Assembly (NCBI GenBank): GCA_002414205.1
Contig: DHYQ01000047.1
Coordinates: forward strand, 1-8,097
Length of the DNA stretch: 8,097 nt
Origin: Gallionellaceae bacterium UBA5126
GTDB lineage: Bacteria; Pseudomonadota; Gammaproteobacteria; Burkholderiales; Gallionellaceae
Direction of reading: 5' to 3'
Both the position numbers and the translations under genes were made by a program. The notes beneath the pieces were generated by a model. The model was not told where the DNA came from, did not search any database, and saw only the letters and a program-made list of their open reading frames with translations. Positions 1 to 4,963 of the stretch are shown here, one piece after another (within the stretch, counting starts at the first letter, position 1; each line of letters starts with the position of its first letter).

Positions 1-71
1 CCGAAATTACGAGACCACCTCTTTACGCTGCGCTAATCGCCCCTTGTATTATCCATCCCGCAGCAAACCCC

Positions 72-98
72 TACGTTCCTGCGTAACGCAGTTGCGTA
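72..98. other. Interrupted hairpin just past the 3' end of the HhH-like gene
   Basis: CTGCGT (79-84) and ACGCAG (86-91) form a perfect 6-bp inverted repeat around a single A. An outer TACG/CGTA pair (72-75 and 95-98) flanks it across a 3-nt internal loop on each side. It begins 3 bases beyond the stop codon of the minus-strand gene at 101-889, so it could help end that transcript. No T-run follows on the minus strand, so it is not a canonical intrinsic terminator. The near-perfect 13-bp palindrome could equally be a protein-binding or recombination site. The remaining bases 1-71 show no gene. Confidence 0.3.
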
Positions 99-100
99 CG

Positions 101-889
101 CTATTTGGATGGATTAGCCACCGCTTTGACTTGTGCAATAAATGCCCTCTTGTCCGTATTCACTGTTAGTTTATTCAGATAAAACGAACCGCTGCCGACG
201 AGCCACAATAGCTTGTCAAACTCGTATGGAATAAGCTGGTTACGTCGGCAATAGTTAACAACATCCTTGAACACTCCAAAGTCTGTAGTGGCCTCAGTGA
301 TGCCCAAAGCTCGTGTAATGTCATTGATATGTGTGTCCGGTTTCACAAACTCTGAGTATCCATTCTCTTTCAGAAAATCGCACGCCAGAGCAAAACCGAA
401 GCCAAACAATTCCTCTTTAAGCAGAAGCGGCAACGCAAGCTTTGAATGTTCATTGAAATAAAATCCCTCGACGAATTTGTGGAAAGCATCTGCTGATTCA
501 AATGAACTAATGAACCGAGCGCAAGAGAGGATGGATTGGGTATATATGACCCAATAATTTTTGCGGTTTGTTGGAACAATTCGCCCTGGGACACTCACCC
601 CACTTTTTTGGATTGCCTCAAGGAGCTGCTCCCAAGTCTCGTAATTCTGAGTGACCTTACTCGGTGAAAAATTGAATAGGACGGAAGCCAAATTATCTAT
701 GTTTCCAATAGCATTCGGCATACCTTGCCTGTTTTGGGCATGCGTAAGCATCGAGCGAAACAAATCTTCGATACTTTCCTTTTTCTGGGTCTTCCAGAGC
801 GACAAATGCGCATCCAGTATCTCGTCTGTTACACCTAGCTTCTGAAGAAGGTAACTTCGAGCTTCTTCAACTAAGAGAGAGGAATCCAT
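101..889 (-). CDS. HhH-GPD-like (DNA glycosylase fold) protein of unknown function
   Basis: This is a 262-residue protein that I do not recognise by name. Its C-terminal half carries the signature of the HhH-GPD superfamily: a hairpin-like LFGFGFALA (residues 161-169), then KPDTHI (183-188). Counting from the first glycine (G163), Asp185 is at position 23, exactly as in the GVGRKTAN...VDTHI stretch of endonuclease III. Asp185 is therefore the likely counterpart of the catalytic aspartate. Ala167 occupies the place of the endonuclease III catalytic lysine, and no FeS-cluster cysteine set is visible, so a bifunctional glycosylase/lyase is unlikely. The N-terminal half (about 1-100) is helical and matches nothing I know. 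The start is supported by GGAG (minus strand, 895-898) five bases before the ATG. There is no signal peptide or membrane segment. Base composition is clearly more AT-rich than the genes to the right, suggesting horizontal acquisition. It could be a base-excision repair protein, a defence-associated DNA-binding protein, or a non-catalytic HhH protein. Confidence 0.7.
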   Translation of the reverse strand: MDSSLLVEEARSYLLQKLGVTDEILDAHLSLWKTQKKESIEDLFRSMLTHAQNRQGMPNAIGNIDNLASVLFNFSPSKVTQNYETWEQLLEAIQKSGVSVPGRIVPTNRKNYWVIYTQSILSCARFISSFESADAFHKFVEGFYFNEHSKLALPLLLKEELFGFGFALACDFLKENGYSEFVKPDTHINDITRALGITEATTDFGVFKDVVNYCRRNQLIPYEFDKLLWLVGSGSFYLNKLTVNTDKRAFIAQVKAVANPSK

Positions 890-960
890 AATTACTCCGT
901 GTGGCTAATGTGAAGTTGTGCCGCATATAGGTGAACTGGTGCCCAATGTTTACCACATGC

Positions 961-1008
961 TGGTATCGCCTTTGCTGGGCTTCGCTGACGCTCAACCCAG
1001 ACTACCGG
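961..1008. repeat. Palindromic intergenic repeat-like element
   Basis: CTGGG (975-979) and CCCAG (996-1000) are inverted around a loop containing CTTCGCTGACGCTCAA. An outer GGTA (962-965)/TACC (1003-1006) pair extends the dyad. The core (GGGCTTCGCTGACGCTCAACCC) resembles the GGGTTTCGCTGCGCTCAACCC-type palindromes dispersed through many proteobacterial intergenic regions; that resemblance is from memory. It sits just past the stop codon of the broken STAS gene and may limit read-through from it. The bases between it and the gene starting at 889 show only that gene's ribosome-binding site. Confidence 0.4.
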
Positions 1009-1019
1009 CCTGCCCGTGC

Positions 1020-1335
1020 CTATTCGAGCACGCGGATATTAAAAATCCGGTGAAAGTTAACCACTTCAAAAATATCCCGCACATGACTGAAGGGATGCAG
1101 CAGGGTGACCTGCTTGTTCACCCCTTTGGCCCGCTCGTTCAGCAACATCAGCATGTCGAGCGCATCTTCATGCGAATAAATCCACTGCAGAGAGATCCAC
1201 CGCAATTTCTCGAATCTCGGCCTGATCGAGCAGCGGGCTGTATGCCTCCTTGAATGCCCGGTGCACGGTGTGATCAAACTTGGCCGGCATGTGTAGGCAC
1301 GCCACCGCTCCCGCCAGAACAACCTGAATTGTCAT
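1020..1335 (-). pseudogene. Frameshifted single-STAS-domain protein (anti-sigma-factor antagonist-like)
   Basis: Two overlapping minus-strand frames together encode a typical small STAS protein. The first frame starts at ATG 1335-1333, with GGAG (1341-1344) five bases upstream. It reads 55 codons to a TGA at 1168-1170 and ends in IAVDLSAVD, the STAS beta-strand before the regulatory loop. The second frame continues with HEDALDMLMLLNERA (from 1172) through the rest of the fold to a TAG at 1020. The total length is one base more than a multiple of three. Removing one base near 1171-1180 would give about 104 residues, normal for a stand-alone STAS protein. Such proteins bind anti-sigma factors or act in partner-switch signalling, usually controlled by phosphorylation of a serine in an Asp-Ser-Ser loop. 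Here that loop reads His-Glu-Asp, so the phospho-acceptor serine is missing even if the frame is repaired. No partner kinase or phosphatase gene is nearby. The break could be decay or a sequencing error. Confidence 0.72.
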
Positions 1336-1461
1336 ATTTTCTCCGATAAGATCGCGTGGCTTCGCCGTAGGCAATCCAGCATTTCTCTTGTTAAATCATC
1401 GTGCTGCGTGCAGGCCAACCAAACGATGGACTCCCCCCCACAACAACCACACGGGCGCGGC

Positions 1462-1467
1462 ATTATA
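1462..1467 (-). promoter_or_regulatory. Perfect -10 hexamer, possible STAS gene promoter
   Basis: The minus strand reads CCTATAATGCC, a perfect TATAAT. It lies about 127 bases upstream of the STAS start codon and directs transcription towards it. The hexamer at the -35 position with a 17-bp spacer (CGCAAC) is a poor match to TTGACA, so the promoter would be weak or activator-dependent. If it is real, the STAS message has a leader of about 120 nt. Confidence 0.35.
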
Positions 1468-1508
1468 GGCTGGAACGATAGCCAGTTGCGCGTGCCATTT
1501 CACCGCCG

Positions 1509-1694
1509 CTACACCACCAACCTCCCCCGCTTTTCCGCCAACCCGATGACTGCCTTTACCCCGGCGTTGAAGGCCAAAAAATCCGCTTCAATCCTGTCGC
1601 TGAAGATCACGCCATTTTCGGGCATGAGGGAGGTGAGGTGCAGCGGTTGATTGGCGTCGATGCGGCTATGCACCAAGTTGGTCTTGCAAATTAT
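1509..1694 (-). pseudogene. 5'-truncated remnant, possibly the C-terminus of a NAD kinase-like protein
   Basis: This is an open minus-strand segment of about 61 codons with a normal stop (TAG at 1509-1511) but no start. It is bounded upstream by an in-frame TAG (1695-1697), with no ribosome-binding site. The translation includes KTNLVHSRIDANQPLHL, then SLMPENGVIFSDRIEADFL, AFNAGVKAVIGLAEKRG and RLVV. The pattern of an FSD(G/R) turn, then a spaced leucine, glycine, isoleucine and alanine, then a terminal RLVV matches my recollection of the C-terminal strand region of NAD kinase-like (COG0061) proteins. The usual glycine after FSD is arginine here. The family call is tentative. Preserved reading frame and protein-like composition, with an abrupt upstream end, point to a deletion relic. 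Its distance from any intact partner and its orientation match the neighbouring broken STAS gene. Confidence 0.42.
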
Positions 1695-1739
1695 CTAGAC
1701 AATCCAGCAACCACAAGCATTTCCGGCGGTTTGCCGGTG

Positions 1740-1761
1740 CATTAAGCGCGTGCATTTAATG
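1740..1761 (+). promoter_or_regulatory. Operator-like dyad overlapping the -35 region of the GH19 unit
   Basis: CATTAA (1740-1745) and TTAATG (1756-1761) are perfect inverted half-sites separated by 10 bp. The dyad lies just upstream of the TATAAT at 1772 and covers the position where a -35 box would be, which itself lacks a good TTGACA match. GTGCATTAA and GTGCATTTAA also form an imperfect direct repeat here. A repressor or activator site is inferred from symmetry and location only. Confidence 0.3.
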
Positions 1762-1771
1762 AGGCCACTTG

Positions 1772-1777
1772 TATAAT
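1772..1777 (+). promoter_or_regulatory. Perfect -10 hexamer of the GH19 hydrolase unit
   Basis: TATAAT occurs 61 bases before the hydrolase start codon, giving an expected transcription start near 1784. There is no good -35 at 16-18 bp (CGTGCA at 17 bp), so activity may need an activator acting through the dyad at 1740-1761. Confidence 0.5.
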
Positions 1778-1802
1778 CCCCGCACCCCGCAGCATTGCGG
1801 GG
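1778..1802 (+). promoter_or_regulatory. GC-rich leader hairpin with a duplicated 5' arm
   Basis: CCCCGCA occurs twice in tandem (1778-1784 and 1785-1791) and is followed after GCAT by its exact complement TGCGGGG (1796-1802). The inner copy gives a 7-bp stem with a 4-nt loop. The outer copy could pair with the same arm instead. It sits at or just after the predicted transcription start, before the hydrolase ribosome-binding site (1829-1832). A T-run does not follow, so it is not a terminator. It may stabilise the 5' end of the message or mark a regulatory leader. Confidence 0.45.
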
Positions 1803-1838
1803 AAATTTGTCCTAACACTACATTCATGGGAGAGTGTC

Positions 1839-2669
1839 ATGTTGCTGAAAGTCGGTTCAAAAGGTGAAGAAGTAAAACAACTACAACAAAAATTGGGTCT
1901 GACTGCGGATGGTGGTTTCGGGCCAGGTACGGAAAAGGCCGTGAAGGATTGGCAAGCGGCGAATGGTTTGACCGCCGATGGTCTGGTGGGTGATGCCACT
2001 TGGGCCAAGTTGATGGGCGATGCGGCAGCTCCTGCTGCCAGCGCAGCGCCCGTGGCGAATGTCGGTGATTTGAAATTGAGCAGCCTGCAAGGGGTGATTC
2101 CCGATGCGGTGTTGGCGATGATTCCCGATTGCGTGGAAAAATTCCATATCAACACCCCGCTGCGTCTGGCGCACTTTTTGGCGCAATGCGGTCACGAAAG
2201 CGGTAATTTCAAGGCCACGCAGGAAAATCTGAATTATTCCGCCGATGGTTTGACGAAGATTTTCCACAAATACTTCCCGGATGCAGACACCGCCAATGCC
2301 TACGCCCGCCAACCACAAAAAATCGCCAATCGCATTTACGGCAGCCGCATGGGCAATGGTGATGAAGCCAGCGGCGACGGCTGGAAGTACCACGGTCGCG
2401 GCTATATTCAACTGACTGGCAAGGACAACTACACGGCCTTCTCCAAGTCCGTGGGCGTGGATTGCGTGAATGATCCTGACAGCGTGGCAACCACGTATGC
2501 ACTGCTGTCTGCCGCTTGGTTCTGGCAATCCCGTTCGCTGAATACCTCGGCGGACAAGGGCGCTGGCGACGACGCCATCACCGAAATCACCAAAAAAGTG
2601 AACGGCGGCACCTTGGGTCTGGACGATCGCAAGGCGCATTTCCTGTCCTTCTACAAACTGTTGGCATGA
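1839..2669 (+). CDS. Two-domain peptidoglycan hydrolase: PG_binding_1 plus GH19 (endolysin/chitinase-like)
   Basis: A 276-residue enzyme predicted to cleave the beta-1,4 glycan backbone of peptidoglycan, or possibly chitin. Residues 5-58 form a peptidoglycan-binding domain (VGSKGEEVKQLQQKLG, then DGxFGxxTxxAVxxWQ and ADGLVGDATW). An Ala/Pro-rich linker (about 60-75) joins it to a glycoside hydrolase family 19 domain (about 80-276). GH19 marks are CGHESGNF with the likely catalytic acid Glu120, a second acidic residue nine positions later (Glu129 in QENLNY), GRGYIQLTG (186-194) and KKVNGG (252-257). Length and domain order suit phage or prophage endolysins and some secreted hydrolases. There is no Sec signal peptide, so export needs a holin, a type VI system or lysis. 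GGAG (1829-1832) lies six bases before the ATG. The stop overlaps the next gene's start (ATGA). No holin, spanin or other phage gene is visible. The fold assignment is strong; the biological role is open. Confidence 0.9.
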   Translation: MLLKVGSKGEEVKQLQQKLGLTADGGFGPGTEKAVKDWQAANGLTADGLVGDATWAKLMGDAAAPAASAAPVANVGDLKLSSLQGVIPDAVLAMIPDCVEKFHINTPLRLAHFLAQCGHESGNFKATQENLNYSADGLTKIFHKYFPDADTANAYARQPQKIANRIYGSRMGNGDEASGDGWKYHGRGYIQLTGKDNYTAFSKSVGVDCVNDPDSVATTYALLSAAWFWQSRSLNTSADKGAGDDAITEITKKVNGGTLGLDDRKAHFLSFYKLLA

Positions 2670-3166
2670 ACATCCGCGCCCTCGTGATCGGCAGTGTTTT
2701 TCTGGCGGCAGGCGCTCCGGCGCTGGCTGCCGGGACGCATTGCAGTCAGGCGGAAGAAACGGTGTTTTCCTGCAATCTGGGGCACAAGGTGGTGTCGGTG
2801 TGCGCATCCCAGGAAGTCACGCAACATAGCGGCTATATCCAATACCGCTTTGGCGCGCTGGGCCGGAAACCTGAACTTTCCTTTCCCAAAACCACGGTTA
2901 AACCCGGCAAGGTCATCCAGGCCCGCACCTTGATGTTTGCAGGCGGCGGCGGGGATTACCTGCGTTTCAACAGCGGCAAAACCTCGTACATCGTGTACTC
3001 GGCGATAGGCAAAGGCTGGGGCACCAAGGATGGCGTGGCGGTGGAACGTCATGGCAAACTGGCCACCCACCTGGAATGCCAGGACGTGCCCACTTCCAAG
3101 ATGGGACGTTTTTTCTTCGACCAAGCGGGATTGCGTGAGGATGCGCGGGAGTTTGAATTGCCGTAA
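2666..3166 (+). CDS. Secreted four-cysteine protein coupled to the GH19 hydrolase; candidate inhibitor/immunity protein
   Basis: A 166-residue protein. It opens with a clear Sec signal peptide (basic MNIR, a hydrophobic core to about residue 20, cleavage near ALA|AG at 21-22), so the mature protein is periplasmic or secreted. Four cysteines (26, 36, 46, 138) could make two disulfides. Conserved-looking elements are VFSCNLGHKVVSVC (33-46), YIQYRFG (57-63), GGGGDYLRF (93-101) and IGKGWGTKDGVAVE (114-127). I cannot name the family. The Cys-rich beta-strand pattern recalls small periplasmic lysozyme inhibitors such as MliC/PliC only in general terms. The ATG overlaps the hydrolase stop by four bases, so translation is coupled and roughly equal output is expected. 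A longer open frame begins at 2516 but runs inside the hydrolase domain; the signal peptide supports 2666. A secreted partner for a wall hydrolase suggests self-protection or inhibition, which is inference. Confidence 0.8.
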   Translation: MNIRALVIGSVFLAAGAPALAAGTHCSQAEETVFSCNLGHKVVSVCASQEVTQHSGYIQYRFGALGRKPELSFPKTTVKPGKVIQARTLMFAGGGGDYLRFNSGKTSYIVYSAIGKGWGTKDGVAVERHGKLATHLECQDVPTSKMGRFFFDQAGLREDAREFELP

Positions 3167-3192
3167 CCGTTGTTTTCAAACTGCGTTCAACA

Positions 3193-3226
3193 GATGACAG
3201 GGTGCTTGGCACCCTGTTGTCATTTT
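3193..3226 (+). terminator. Rho-independent terminator after the GH19 unit
   Basis: ACAGGGTGC (3197-3205) and GCACCCTGT (3209-3217) form a perfect 9-bp GC-rich stem with a TTG loop. Wobble and Watson-Crick pairs extend it to about 13 bp (3193-3205 with 3209-3221). ATTTT follows. It lies 26 bases past the stop at 3166 and 61 bases from the end of the convergent gene at 3288, so it may serve both directions, with the better T-tract on the plus strand. Confidence 0.8.
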
Positions 3227-3287
3227 GACTCCCCGCAAAAATGGCGCAATGCGCTGCGCTTATTGATGCCCTACGTCGCCGCGCCCT

Positions 3288-3707
3288 TTACGGCAAACAC
3301 TGCACCACTGTCGTTTCACAAATCGCGCCACCCGCGCCGTGGTTTTGCTGTTGCCATTGTTGATAGGCGCTGAGGAAAGATTCCGGGTACACCGCGCCCT
3401 TGTTGAGCGGCTGGCGTATGCTGCGCAGCAAGGCCGCTTCACGAATCGCCATGTGCTTGGCGAGATGCTGGATTTTCCACACCGGATCGCCCTTGCGGCG
3501 GGCAATCACTTCGAGGTGATACACGCCGCTCTCCCGCCCCTGACTCAGGTTGTGGATGATGAGCCAACGCTTTTCCTGCGCCGTGGCCTCCAGCGACCAA
3601 ATGCCACTGGGGTGGTCATGCAGCCCCGCCCCCCACGCCGGGAAAGCCAACAGCAAAGCAAACCAGCGCATGGCCAGGTGCACCATAGCGTTGCGGTGCG
3701 TCTTCAT
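3288..3707 (-). CDS. Small secreted DUF5086-like protein
   Basis: A 139-residue protein with an N-terminal signal peptide. A basic start leads to the hydrophobic stretch MRWFALLLAFPAWG (13-26), with cleavage likely near 27-28. The mature domain contains GIWSLEATAQEKRWLIIHNL (35-54), GVYHLEVIARRKGDPVW (61-77), HMAIREAALLRSI (85-97), KGAVYPESF (103-111) and a C-terminal pair of cysteines (130, 137) that could form a disulfide. This layout matches my memory of DUF5086, a family of unknown function found mostly in Betaproteobacteria; I cannot verify the hit. The ATG overlaps the stop of the upstream phosphoesterase gene by four bases (ATGA), so the two are one operon and translationally coupled. 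Internal methionines at 8 and 13 could also start the protein. No catalytic motif is visible. Cell location is periplasmic or outer, by inference from the signal. Confidence 0.75.
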   Translation of the reverse strand: MKTHRNAMVHLAMRWFALLLAFPAWGAGLHDHPSGIWSLEATAQEKRWLIIHNLSQGRESGVYHLEVIARRKGDPVWKIQHLAKHMAIREAALLRSIRQPLNKGAVYPESFLSAYQQWQQQNHGAGGAICETTVVQCLP

Positions 3708-4804
3708 CGTCCGCTGCGCAAGGTGATGCGCAAAATTTCCGCCTGCGTGCCCAAGCGCATACGCGGCCCCCAGGTGCCGGTGCCTTGCAGCACGATCACG
3801 CTCAGGTCTGGCAAGTTGTAGCGGCCATTCAACAGCGGGAAACGCTGCTGCACCAGATAACCAAACGGCCAGATTTGCCCGCCATGGGTATGCCCGCTCA
3901 ACATGACCTCCGCGCCGTGCCGCGCCGCCGCACTGGGTAAATGTGGCTCATGCGACAACAACAAAGTGGCGGCATACTGCGGATGCTGGCGCAATGCCTG
4001 GGTAGCGAACACGTCGGCTTGGGCTTGGCTGGTGGTGTTGTCCAACCCCGCCAGCACCAAACCTGGGCGTATCTCCGCCCAACGATTGCGCAGCAATTCC
4101 GCGCCAGCGCTGCGGAACAAGGCGGTGGGTTCCGGCGGCTGGGGGCCGTAACCTTCATGGTTGCCCATAATCGCCCACACGCCGAGTGGCGCGTGTAATT
4201 GGCGGAATTCCGCCAGCATGGCCGCTGTCGGCGGCGCATAGCCTTCAAAAATATCGCCCAGCAACAAAATTACATCCGGCTTTTCCGCTTGTACTTGTGC
4301 CACCCGCGCGGCAATCCAGCGCGCATCCAGCACCGGGCCGACGTGCATATCCGACATCGCCACGACCACCGTGCCATCCAGCGCGCGCGGCAACTGTGGC
4401 AATCGGACTTCATGCGCCACTACCACCGGTGGCTGCATCCCCTGATACAGCCCCCATAATGAAGCGGCCAAGCCCGACATCAACGCCGCAGTACGCAACG
4501 CCGTCTGCCAGCGCAACCACCAGCGTCCAGCGCCCGTCACCAAATCCAGCGCCAAAAAATGTACAAACAGCAAAAACGCTATGCCCAACCAAGCCATGCC
4601 AAAATATTCCAGCGCCCAAGCCCACCCGCTTTCCGCTTCAGGCCGCCAGAGTCGATCCACGAACAACAACCCCCAACACAACGCCCCAATACGGTACAGC
4701 GTCTGCACCGACACGCGCCGCGTAAGCCAAGGCAAGCGGCCCAGATGCCACCAAACATACCCTTGCATCAGCGTAACCACCGTCATCATGATGACAATAA
4801 ACAT
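3704..4804 (-). CDS. Membrane-anchored calcineurin-like metallophosphoesterase (YkuE/YaeI type)
   Basis: A 366-residue protein. About four hydrophobic segments come first (near 1-22, 36-53, 62-89 and 103-123), followed by a metallophosphoesterase domain (about 140-366). All metal-binding motifs are intact: SDMH (Asp152, His154), LLGD (Asp184), MGNHE (Asn215, His216), LLSHEPH (His285) and SGHTHGGQ (His305, His307). The enzyme should use two divalent metals to hydrolyse a phosphoester or pyrophosphate. Relatives of this layout (COG1408) act on membrane-linked substrates, including lipid A precursors in the case of LpxG, but the substrate here is unknown. I start at 4804, where AGGGG (4811-4815) lies six bases before ATG TTT. 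An in-frame start 26 codons upstream adds a Cys-rich, poorly hydrophobic leader and has no better ribosome-binding site. It is the first gene of a two-gene operon with the secreted protein at 3288-3707. Confidence 0.9.
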   Translation of the reverse strand: MFIVIMMTVVTLMQGYVWWHLGRLPWLTRRVSVQTLYRIGALCWGLLFVDRLWRPEAESGWAWALEYFGMAWLGIAFLLFVHFLALDLVTGAGRWWLRWQTALRTAALMSGLAASLWGLYQGMQPPVVVAHEVRLPQLPRALDGTVVVAMSDMHVGPVLDARWIAARVAQVQAEKPDVILLLGDIFEGYAPPTAAMLAEFRQLHAPLGVWAIMGNHEGYGPQPPEPTALFRSAGAELLRNRWAEIRPGLVLAGLDNTTSQAQADVFATQALRQHPQYAATLLLSHEPHLPSAAARHGAEVMLSGHTHGGQIWPFGYLVQQRFPLLNGRYNLPDLSVIVLQGTGTWGPRMRLGTQAEILRITLRSGR

Positions 4805-4884
4805 TGCATTCCCCTGCTTTTCAAAAAATGGCGCGATGATAACGAAAAACAGCTCACGGCATCCTGCACAAAACTGACACACAT

Positions 4885-4914
4885 TTGCGGCATGCTAACG
4901 CTTTGTCCCATAAT
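4885..4914 (+). promoter_or_regulatory. Candidate sigma-70 promoter for the TPR-like gene
   Basis: TTGCGG (4885-4890) and CATAAT (4909-4914) are separated by 18 bp. The -10 matches five of six consensus bases and the -35 only three. Transcription would start near 4921, about 43 bases ahead of the start codon at 4964. It lies in the 159-bp divergent region shared with the phosphoesterase gene, for which I find no convincing promoter. Confidence 0.4.
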
Positions 4915-4963
4915 CCGCCGCTCCCCCAATCCATGCGGCTCAGCCGTTTTCAGGAGACGCTCC

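Larger units (their letters stand above)
1336..1838. other. 503-bp stretch with no intact gene
   Basis: Between the start of the broken STAS gene and the start of the GH19 hydrolase gene there is no intact coding sequence. The stretch holds a minus-strand TATAAT (1462-1467), a minus-strand gene remnant (1509-1694), a small CCGGC/GCCGG dyad (1723-1727 and 1733-1737), and the promoter, dyad and leader hairpin of the hydrolase unit (1740-1802). An open frame on the plus strand at 1408-1650 has no ribosome-binding site and no recognisable content. I see nothing else in 1336-1461 beyond the presumed leader of the STAS gene. Confidence 0.6.

Noticed and set aside
1164..1176. Programmed +1 frameshifting in the STAS gene (TTC GCA TGA A)
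   Set aside because: Slipping from GCA to CAT gives no tRNA re-pairing, there is no upstream Shine-Dalgarno-like stimulator, and the family has no known frameshifting. A plain indel is simpler.
1346..1375. TTGCCT-17 bp-TCTTAT as the STAS promoter on the minus strand
   Set aside because: Only four of six matches in each box, and transcription would begin inside the ribosome-binding site, leaving no leader.
1408..1650. Plus-strand open frame of 80 codons in the non-coding stretch
   Set aside because: No Shine-Dalgarno site, Pro/Arg/His-rich composition, and it is antisense to the NAD kinase-like remnant, which has the more protein-like translation.
1881..2807. Minus-strand open frame of 308 codons across the GH19 gene
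   Set aside because: It is antisense to a clear GH19 domain and the next gene's signal peptide, with no ribosome-binding site or domain of its own.
4805..4882. 26-residue N-terminal extension of the metallophosphoesterase
   Set aside because: The start at 4804 has AGGGG at good spacing and begins directly at a hydrophobic segment; the extension has no supporting ribosome-binding site.
4559..4963. Upstream extension of the TPR-like protein by 135 codons
   Set aside because: The extension runs antisense through the phosphoesterase gene and would bury the signal peptide. AGGAG at 4952-4956 fixes the start at 4964.
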